Shown: positions 26,586-32,063 of the stretch, piece by piece
Layout of the letters: every line of letters begins with the position of its first letter
Position numbering within the stretch: position 1 is the stretch's first letter
Source of the DNA: Flavobacterium sp.
GTDB lineage: Bacteria > Bacteroidota > Bacteroidia > Flavobacteriales > Flavobacteriaceae
Length of the DNA: 32,063 nucleotides
Reading direction: 5' to 3'
NCBI GenBank assembly: GCA_014378065.1
Contig: JACMOK010000095.1
Location: 1 to 32,063 of the forward strand
Notes under the pieces: generated by a model
Told to the model about the DNA's origin: nothing
Database searches by the model: none
Seen by the model: only the letters and a program-made list of their open reading frames with translations
Translations under genes and position numbers: made by a program

Positions 26586-27419
26586 TTATGGCAACCATTT
26601 GTTTTCGCCAAAGTTAGGCTTTCGTTTTTCAAGAAAGGCATTTCGGCCTTCTTTGGCTTCTTCTGTCATATAGGCCAAGCGCGTGGCTTCACCTGCAAAT
26701 ACTTGTTGTCCGACCATTCCGTCATCTGTCAAATTCATTGCAAACTTCAGCATTTTAATGGAGGTGGGTGATTTTTGCAGAATCTCTTGAGCCCATTGGT
26801 AAGCGGTGTGTTCTAGATCGGCATGTGGAATTACGGCATTGACCATCCCCATGTCCATGGCTTCTTGTGCCGAATAATTGCGTCCTAGAAAAAATATTTC
26901 TCTGGCTTTTTTTTGTCCGACCATTTTAGCGAGATAAGCAGAGCCGTAGCCTCCGTCAAAACTGGTGACATCGGCGTCGGTTTGTTTAAAAATGGCATGT
27001 TCTGCGCTAGCCAAAGTCAAGTCGCAAACTACATGTAAGCTGTGTCCGCCTCCAACTGCCCAACCAGGCACTACTGCAATAACTACTTTGGGCATAAAGC
27101 GAATTAATCGTTGCACCTCGAGAATGTTAAGGCGATGTTGGCCGTCTTCTCCAACGTATCCTTGATTGCCCCTGGCATTTTGATCTCCACCACTACAAAA
27201 AGAATAGACCCCATCTTTGGAAGATGGTCCTTCGGCAGAAAGCAATACGACCCCAATAGAAGTATCTTCTTGCGCATCGTAGAATGCCTGATACAATTCT
27301 GACGTTGTTTTGGGCCGAAAAGCATTGCGGACTTCTGGACGGTTAAAAGCGATCCGCGCCACTCCGTTGCATTTTTTGTAAGTGATGTCTTCAAAATTTT
27401 TTGCCGTTTTCCAGTCCAT
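26586..27419 (-). CDS. menB: 1,4-Dihydroxy-2-naphthoyl-CoA synthase (MenB)
   Basis: A 277-residue crotonase-family enzyme closing the second ring of the naphthoquinone (Dieckmann condensation of o-succinylbenzoyl-CoA). Diagnostic segments: CSGGDQ (75-80) forming the oxyanion region, VPGWAVGGGHSLH, QTDADVTSFDGGYGS and the C-terminal MTEEAKEGRNAFLEKRKP. At the position of E. coli Gly156 it has Asp148 (QTDAD), as in the bicarbonate-independent type II enzymes such as the mycobacterial one. Length fits. It is divergent from a small PH-domain gene and is followed by the YdbS/YdbT-like pair and menA on the same strand. Confidence 0.96.
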   Translation of the reverse strand: MDWKTAKNFEDITYKKCNGVARIAFNRPEVRNAFRPKTTSELYQAFYDAQEDTSIGVVLLSAEGPSSKDGVYSFCSGGDQNARGNQGYVGEDGQHRLNILEVQRLIRFMPKVVIAVVPGWAVGGGHSLHVVCDLTLASAEHAIFKQTDADVTSFDGGYGSAYLAKMVGQKKAREIFFLGRNYSAQEAMDMGMVNAVIPHADLEHTAYQWAQEILQKSPTSIKMLKFAMNLTDDGMVGQQVFAGEATRLAYMTEEAKEGRNAFLEKRKPNFGENKWLP

Positions 27420-27535
27420 TATATTCTAATTTGTATTAATTTAGCGTAAAAATAAGCCATTTTTTAGATTTTCCTTCCAAACAGAAATGAATTTAATGGT
27501 AAGTATTTTTCAATTTTTGAATTATTGCTATTTAA

Positions 27536-27961
27536 ATGAAACGCTACCTTTCTTCTAAAAATACGTTTACTGTCGTGATTCTTTGGGGTATTGTCGTGTT
27601 GATGCTGACGCTCCTGATCATTGGGTTACAAAAAGAGCATTTGTCATTGTTGCCCATTGCATTTCTGTCGTTGGTTATGGTTTTGATTGTATGGACTTTA
27701 TTAGACACGCGTTACGTGATCAAAAATCATTTCTTGCTGTATCGCTCCGGTCCGTTCAGAGGTCGAATAGATATCGAAAAGATTAGCAAAATCAAGTATT
27801 TTTCGGGACTTTATGTGCCAGTCACGATGAAACCAGCATTAGACAACAAAGGCTACATTATCAGTTACAGCAATGTCGATGATGTGTATGTTACGCCCGA
27901 AAAAAGAGAATTGTTTATACAGGAATTGTTGAAAATAAACCCAAAAATAGAAGTGGTTTAG
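27536..27961 (+). CDS. Small membrane PH-domain-like protein (YyaB type)
   Basis: A 141-residue protein with two membrane segments (about residues 10-30 and 38-55) and a C-terminal bPH-like domain: a strand-rich region with RGRIDIEKISKIKYFSG and a final helix PEKRELFIQELLKI. The pattern fits the YyaB-like PH domain group. It is the third PH-domain protein in a 3.5-kb stretch, transcribed divergently from menB and away from the YdbS/YdbT-like pair. Its stop faces the CvfB-like gene stop across 34 bases. Function unknown; a membrane location with the PH domain in the cytoplasm is likely. Confidence 0.7.
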   Translation: MKRYLSSKNTFTVVILWGIVVLMLTLLIIGLQKEHLSLLPIAFLSLVMVLIVWTLLDTRYVIKNHFLLYRSGPFRGRIDIEKISKIKYFSGLYVPVTMKPALDNKGYIISYSNVDDVYVTPEKRELFIQELLKINPKIEVV

Positions 27962-27969
27962 TTTGCTAG

Positions 27970-27986
27970 AAAATTTGACAAATTTT
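27970..27986 (+). terminator. Weak AT-only hairpin between convergent genes
   Basis: AAAATTT, three-base loop GAC, AAATTTT, with T runs on both sides. It lies between two converging stop codons and could act in both directions. The stem has no G-C pair, so confidence is low. Confidence 0.3.
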
Positions 27987-27995
27987 TAGGGTTAT

Positions 27996-28838
27996 CTATT
28001 TATTTAAAAGATAAATTCCATCATCTTTAATATCAATTAGTTGGTCTTTGAATAAAGAACCGATCGCTTTTTTAAAAGTTTTTTTACTCATCTTTAAAAC
28101 CGTTTTGATATCTTCAGGATGGCTGTTGTCGTGCAACCGAAGAAACCCCTTACTGGCGCGGAGTTCATCTAGTATTTTTTGGGCATTGGGTTCGATGCTT
28201 AAATAACCCTGCATTTGAAGTGCTACATCTATCTTATTATCTGGGCGTATGGTTTTGATATAGCCCCGCATTCGATCTCCTGTGCGAATGGCATCATCAT
28301 ATACTTCGTCTTTGTATAACAAGCCTTTGTGTTTTTCGTTAATGACCACATTGATACCAATTTCTGTAATATGTGAAACGATTAAATCGACTTCTTCTCC
28401 CTTTTCAACCGTAAGAACATCGTTGTTTAAAAACTGATTGGTTTTACTGGAAGCCACTAGACGATTTGTCTTTTCATCCAGATATAAATAAACCAAATAG
28501 CGCTTTCCTTTCTCCATCGGTCGGGCTTGCTCTTTAAATGGCACCAATATGTCTTTCTCCATGCCCCAATCCATAAATGCACCTACCTGATTGACATAGT
28601 TGACGCGTAGTAAAGCGAATTCATTTAATAAAATATAAGGTTCTAAAGTAGTGGCAACGGGACGTTCTTCGTGATCGAGATATACAAAAACAATAAGCTG
28701 ATCACCGATTTCAAATTTTTGCGGCACGTATTTGTTCGGCAATAAAATATCTTCAGCCTCGTTACCGTTGCCGAGAAACAAACCCACTTTGGTGTCGCGT
28801 AATATTTCAAGCGTATTGTATTTTCCTATTTCAATCAT
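27996..28838 (-). CDS. CvfB-like S1-domain RNA-binding protein
   Basis: A 280-residue protein with two to three S1-like beta barrels (about 2-60, 65-130 with VGAFMDWGMEKDILVPFKEQ, and 145-215 with GEEVDLIVSHITEIGINVVI) and a C-terminal winged-helix domain (HPEDIKTVLKMSKKTFKKAIGSLFK, DDGIYLL). This is the layout of CvfB/YitL-type proteins, which bind RNA and affect virulence gene expression in Staphylococcus. The winged-helix end fits that family. It shares the strand with menD, with 93 bases between them, and is followed by a convergent gene. Its role here is unknown. Confidence 0.85.
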   Translation of the reverse strand: MIEIGKYNTLEILRDTKVGLFLGNGNEAEDILLPNKYVPQKFEIGDQLIVFVYLDHEERPVATTLEPYILLNEFALLRVNYVNQVGAFMDWGMEKDILVPFKEQARPMEKGKRYLVYLYLDEKTNRLVASSKTNQFLNNDVLTVEKGEEVDLIVSHITEIGINVVINEKHKGLLYKDEVYDDAIRTGDRMRGYIKTIRPDNKIDVALQMQGYLSIEPNAQKILDELRASKGFLRLHDNSHPEDIKTVLKMSKKTFKKAIGSLFKDQLIDIKDDGIYLLNK

Positions 28839-28865
28839 GGTAAAAAATTCTGAGTTGCTGAGCGG

Positions 28866-28873
28866 TAAAGGTA
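28866..28873 (-). promoter_or_regulatory. Possible promoter -7 element for the CvfB-like gene
   Basis: Reads TACCTTTA on the minus strand, one base from TAnnTTTG, ending 27 bases before the ATG. Weak because the last base differs and no -33 element is clear. Confidence 0.35.
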
Positions 28874-28931
28874 CGAAGTGGAACTGACAATTAAATTATG
28901 AGTTTATTGGAATATAAATGGGAAAAAGATC

Positions 28932-30593
28932 CTAAACCAATTCCTTAAAATACTGCAATAATATTTTATCGTTTTCTAAAGTGGGCGTAAATATTTCTAA
29001 AATTGCAGGTCTTTGATTTTGACTATAAAAAATGGCCATGTTATGATTTAAAGTGTCGGATGTGCTTGCGGTGTAATAGTCAAATCCGTACATTTTGGCC
29101 AGCTGTTCTGCTGTAAAACAATGTGAAGTCTCAAAAAAAGTATTAAAAATTTTGTTTTCCTGATGGCCGGGCAAAATTCTGAATATACCGCCACCACCAT
29201 TATTGATAAGAATAATTTTAAAATTGTTTGGAATGTACTGGTTCCATAAAGCGTTGCTATCATATAAAAAACCGATGTCGCCTGTTATAAATACTGTCGG
29301 GAGAAGACTTCCCACAGCGGCGCCCACAGCTGTTGATGTGCTGCCATCGATGCCGCTGGTGCCGCGGTTGCAGTAGACCGAAATACTCGAATCAATTTCA
29401 AACAGTTGCGCATAACGGATAGCAGAGCTGTTGCTTAACTGTAACATCACATTTTTGGGCAGAGCAGTTAAAATAATTTCGAATACTTTTAAATCGGAAA
29501 ATGGAATTTTAGCGAGATATTTTTTATGTTTCGCATTGCGACTATTTTTTATGGCTTGCGCTTTCTGAAAATAATCACTTTGTACTATTTTGGTAAAAGG
29601 AACAATTTGATTAAAAAAATCGTTAGGATTGGCTTCAAAATGATGTGCCAACGAACCGAAGGTGTTGTAAGCACGCAAAGGATCGATATGCCAGTGGTGT
29701 TCGACTTTATAATTGCGCAAAAAAGATTTGATGCGTTTGGAAACCAGCATGCCACCGAAAGTAATCAGTATTTCTGGTTGAAACGCAATAAAATCTTTTT
29801 CTTTAAATGGTGTAATGATCGCATCTATCGCAGTTAAAAAACTCGGATGATGCATGTTAGAGGTTGCTTCAGTCATCACAACAATCGATGGATCTTTAGC
29901 CAAAACCGCAATAATTTCTTCGTCGATTTCGTGAGGTTCATTCACGCCAACTAAAATTAATTTTCTCTTCGCCGAATTCCATAAATTGGTCGATGCGATA
30001 ATGTCTTCTATCGAAATGTTCTTGTAGACTTTGGCAAATGCCGAAATAGTCGGATCGACCGTTATGGCACGTGTGGTCTGGTATAAAGGTTCTTCAAAAG
30101 GCGCGTTAATGTGCGTCGGTCCCTTTTGGGTGTAGGCTTTATTGATGGCTTCGTTAATTTTAAAATCATTGTCTGTCGACGCATCTTCCTGAAGATTGGC
30201 GTTGTAAAGCGAATGGTTTTCAAAAACATTCATTTGACGAATGGTTTGTCCGTCGCCAATATCAATCTTTGTTAACGGCCGGTCAGCAGAAATTACGATC
30301 AGCGGAATTTGACTGTAAAAAGCTTCGGCAAAAGCGGGATAATAATTGAGTAAAGCCGATCCAGACGTACATACTAAAGCTACCGGTTTATTGGTTTGTT
30401 GGGCGATTCCCAAAGCAAAGAAAGCTGCAGATCGTTCGTCAGCAATACTATAACACTGAAATTTTGGATTGCTTACAAAGCCAATGGTCAATGGTGCATT
30501 TCTAGAACCCGGAGAAATTACAATATTTGTTACACCTTTAGCCAAACAAATTTGGATGATACTTTGCGCTAGAGGAATTTTGGGGTAAACCAT
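28932..30593 (-). CDS. menD: SEPHCHC synthase (MenD)
   Basis: A 553-residue thiamine-diphosphate enzyme making 2-succinyl-5-enolpyruvyl-6-hydroxy-3-cyclohexene-1-carboxylate from isochorismate and 2-oxoglutarate, the first committed step of menaquinone synthesis. Visible signatures: SPGSRNAPLTIGF near residue 27, DERSAAFFALGIAQ, TSGSALLNYYPAFAEA, and the cofactor motif starting GD (438-439) and ending NN (464-465), followed by a glycine-rich turn GGGGIF. Domain order and length fit MenD. The start ATG is 27 bases after an exact TAnnTTTG element. It is divergent from a thioredoxin-like gene; menF and menH, which often adjoin menD, are not seen. Confidence 0.96.
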   Translation of the reverse strand: MVYPKIPLAQSIIQICLAKGVTNIVISPGSRNAPLTIGFVSNPKFQCYSIADERSAAFFALGIAQQTNKPVALVCTSGSALLNYYPAFAEAFYSQIPLIVISADRPLTKIDIGDGQTIRQMNVFENHSLYNANLQEDASTDNDFKINEAINKAYTQKGPTHINAPFEEPLYQTTRAITVDPTISAFAKVYKNISIEDIIASTNLWNSAKRKLILVGVNEPHEIDEEIIAVLAKDPSIVVMTEATSNMHHPSFLTAIDAIITPFKEKDFIAFQPEILITFGGMLVSKRIKSFLRNYKVEHHWHIDPLRAYNTFGSLAHHFEANPNDFFNQIVPFTKIVQSDYFQKAQAIKNSRNAKHKKYLAKIPFSDLKVFEIILTALPKNVMLQLSNSSAIRYAQLFEIDSSISVYCNRGTSGIDGSTSTAVGAAVGSLLPTVFITGDIGFLYDSNALWNQYIPNNFKIILINNGGGGIFRILPGHQENKIFNTFFETSHCFTAEQLAKMYGFDYYTASTSDTLNHNMAIFYSQNQRPAILEIFTPTLENDKILLQYFKELV

Positions 30594-30619
30594 AGATTGT
30601 TTTCAGAATAGTGAAGTTA

Positions 30620-30627
30620 CAAATTTA
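30620..30627 (-). promoter_or_regulatory. Promoter -7 element for menD
   Basis: Reads TAAATTTG on the minus strand, an exact TAnnTTTG, 26 bases before the menD ATG. The -33 element is not evident. Confidence 0.55.
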
Positions 30628-30673
30628 CACATTATTTTAACTATTTCATGTGCGCATACTTTTAAAAAACAAA

Positions 30674-30681
30674 TATATTTG
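30674..30681 (+). promoter_or_regulatory. Promoter -7 element for the thioredoxin-like gene
   Basis: TATATTTG, exact TAnnTTTG, ending 24 bases before the ATG at 30706. The TTG at 30679 is part of this element and so is not the start codon. Confidence 0.55.
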
Positions 30682-30705
30682 TATTCATTTCAGTCCATTT
30701 TTATT

Positions 30706-31920
30706 ATGAATTGTAGTTATTTTTCGGGCTTTTCCATCAAAATATGTCGCCTTATTGTGCTGCTTTTCTTGACAGCCATCGGTAGCGCCCAAAATGCCAT
30801 TCACTTTGATAGTAGTGGTTATCAATCTGTCCTTCAGCGGTCGAAGTCGGAACACAAGCCTATTTTCTATTTCTTGTATGCCGACTGGTGCCCGCATTGT
30901 ACAAAAATGAAGAACGAAGTTTTTAACGATTCGGTTGTTGCCCATTTTATGAATGATAATTTTATTTGTGCCTGGCAAAATATTGAAAAGGGAGAAGGAT
31001 TGTTTTTTAAACAAAAATTTCACATCGCGGCATTTCCGTGTTTTTTATTTCTAGAGCAAAACGGAACAGTTCTTTATAATTTTAATGGAGAATTTCAACC
31101 GACTGCTTTCATTTCTGAAACCAAAACGGCACTCAATCCAGAAAAACAACTTCCATATTTGGAAAAACAATTCTATCAAGAGCCTACCAGTGCCGAGAAA
31201 TGCCTGATTTTTTTAGTTACGTTAAAAAAAGGAAGCGAGCGAACAGTCCTTAATCCGATTGCGCAGAAATATTTGGCGACCCAGTCAGAAGAGCAGCTGC
31301 TGAGTGAAATGAATTGGAAAATTATCGCCAACGGGGTTTCAGACATGGCCTCGAGACCTTTTCAATTCGTATTACGGCACCAGAAAGAATTTGCGGCAGT
31401 AGCCTCTGCTAAAAGAGTACAAAAAAAAATAGTCAATATTGTTAGTGAACTGCCGCAACCTTACACAGAAAACCTTGATACTATCAACTATCAAAAGAAA
31501 CGGTCGATAGCGCAAACCATTGGTTTACAGAAAACAGATTCGCTTATTTTTAGGTATGATTTGCTGGTGGCGGAACGGACTAAAAACTGGAGCACTTACA
31601 AAATAATAACTTCCCAATCGGTCGAGAAGCATGCTTTTAAAGATGCCCAAGTTTTAAAAGAAATCGCGCAGCAATATGTTTTGCATGTTAACGATGTAAC
31701 CAGTTTAAAATTAGCTGTAAAATGGGCCGAACGCGCCTTAGAATTAAATGAAACTTACGATACCGAAATAGTACTCGCTAAACTGTTTCAAAAGACCAAT
31801 GACTCCATTTCAGCTTCCGCTCTATCGTTAAAAGCCAAAATAAAGTATAGTGCATTAGGGTTTAATACCCAAGAAGCGGATGATTTGTTAAAAGGCGCCA
31901 ACAATCCTCATAAACCATGA
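30706..31920 (+). CDS. Secreted thioredoxin-fold protein
   Basis: A 404-residue protein with a signal peptide (core LIVLLFLTAIGSAQ, cut near residue 29) and a thioredoxin domain in about residues 35-150. The redox motif is WCPHC (61-65), and the cis-proline is in AAFPCF (Pro111). Such periplasmic thioredoxins reduce or isomerise disulfides or serve c-type cytochrome assembly. The roughly 250 residues after the domain are helical and unclassified, with a TPR-like stretch (TSLKLAVKWAERALELNETY) near the end. The ATG at 30706 is chosen because the preceding in-frame TTG is in the promoter. It overlaps the next gene's start (ATGA). Confidence 0.85.
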   Translation: MNCSYFSGFSIKICRLIVLLFLTAIGSAQNAIHFDSSGYQSVLQRSKSEHKPIFYFLYADWCPHCTKMKNEVFNDSVVAHFMNDNFICAWQNIEKGEGLFFKQKFHIAAFPCFLFLEQNGTVLYNFNGEFQPTAFISETKTALNPEKQLPYLEKQFYQEPTSAEKCLIFLVTLKKGSERTVLNPIAQKYLATQSEEQLLSEMNWKIIANGVSDMASRPFQFVLRHQKEFAAVASAKRVQKKIVNIVSELPQPYTENLDTINYQKKRSIAQTIGLQKTDSLIFRYDLLVAERTKNWSTYKIITSQSVEKHAFKDAQVLKEIAQQYVLHVNDVTSLKLAVKWAERALELNETYDTEIVLAKLFQKTNDSISASALSLKAKIKYSALGFNTQEADDLLKGANNPHKP

Positions 31921-32063
31921 ATGTAACCATCAGAAAAGCCACAACGAGCGATGTTCCTGAGATTCTAAATATTGTGAATTACTCGATATTGCACACTACT
32001 TCAAATTATAATTATGAAATTCAGTCACTTGAAGCGCAACTCAAATGGTTTAAGATCAAGCAA
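31917..32063 (+). CDS. GNAT acetyltransferase, N-terminal fragment (truncated by window edge)
   Basis: The first 49 codons of a gene cut by the window end. The sequence MNVTIRKATTSDVPEILNIVN and the following NYNYE fit the N-terminus of the GNAT group that includes phosphinothricin-type N-acetyltransferases. The acetyl-CoA loop would lie beyond the edge. It overlaps the thioredoxin-like gene stop by four bases (ATGA), so it is likely co-transcribed. Substrate is not inferable from this fragment. Confidence 0.75.
   Translation, partial: MNVTIRKATTSDVPEILNIVNYSILHTTSNYNYEIQSLEAQLKWFKIKQ

Noticed and set aside
30679..30705. TTG start for the thioredoxin-like gene
   Set aside because: The TTG is the end of the TAnnTTTG promoter element, so it would not be in the transcript.
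1..32063. CRISPR array, prophage, insertion sequence, tRNA or rRNA
   Set aside because: I found no spaced short direct repeats, transposase or phage genes, terminal inverted repeats flanking a gene, or cloverleaf-like sequence.

Overview
The window looks like a chromosomal segment from a Flavobacteriaceae bacterium, probably Flavobacterium or a close relative. Base composition is AT-rich. Several gene starts are preceded by the Bacteroidetes -7 promoter element TAnnTTTG instead of a Shine-Dalgarno sequence. Protein families are typical of the phylum: fused two-domain 2-oxoacid dehydrogenase E1, AsmA-like protein, UPF0173 hydrolase, CvfB-like S1 protein and complete MenA/B/C/D enzymes. No insertion sequence, prophage, CRISPR array, tRNA or rRNA was seen. 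Both window edges are open: the right edge cuts a GNAT acetyltransferase gene.

Layout. (1) 0.2-4.3 kb, minus strand: AsmA-like membrane protein and a phosphohexose mutase (GlmM type). (2) 4.4-8.5 kb, plus strand: ACP phosphodiesterase overlapping a gamma-glutamyltransferase, then a ClC-family anion transporter with CBS domains. (3) 8.6-15.6 kb, plus: UvrA, a gene-poor 479-base gap holding a structured repeat, a LOG-family nucleotide phosphoribohydrolase, and a large secreted protein joining an inactive M1-peptidase-like region to an outer-membrane beta barrel. (4) 15.8-20.5 kb, plus: a fused E1 alpha/beta dehydrogenase, then a tight four-gene unit (M23 peptidase, lipoprotein, secreted protein, NTF2-like protein). 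(5) 20.5-30.6 kb, mostly minus: menaquinone genes menD, menB, menA and menC, interleaved with a CvfB-like RNA-binding protein, a YdbS/YdbT-like pair of membrane PH-domain proteins, a UPF0173 metal hydrolase and a secreted TPR protein; a third small PH-domain protein is transcribed divergently from menB. (6) 30.7 kb to the end, plus: a periplasmic thioredoxin-like protein and the truncated GNAT gene.

How genes work together. MenD, MenC, MenB and MenA supply four steps from isochorismate to demethylmenaquinone; MenF, MenH, MenE and the final methyltransferase are not in the window. The PH-domain pair sits inside this membrane-quinone cluster with almost no spacing.

Most noteworthy: the M1-like pseudo-peptidase/beta-barrel fusion whose zinc motif is lost; two copies of a dispersed intergenic inverted-repeat element with conserved ends and unrelated inner stems; a dehydrogenase E1 whose cofactor metal motif is altered; and promoters embedded in the terminator hairpins of the preceding gene. 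I did not find a clear multi-gene defence or mobile system.
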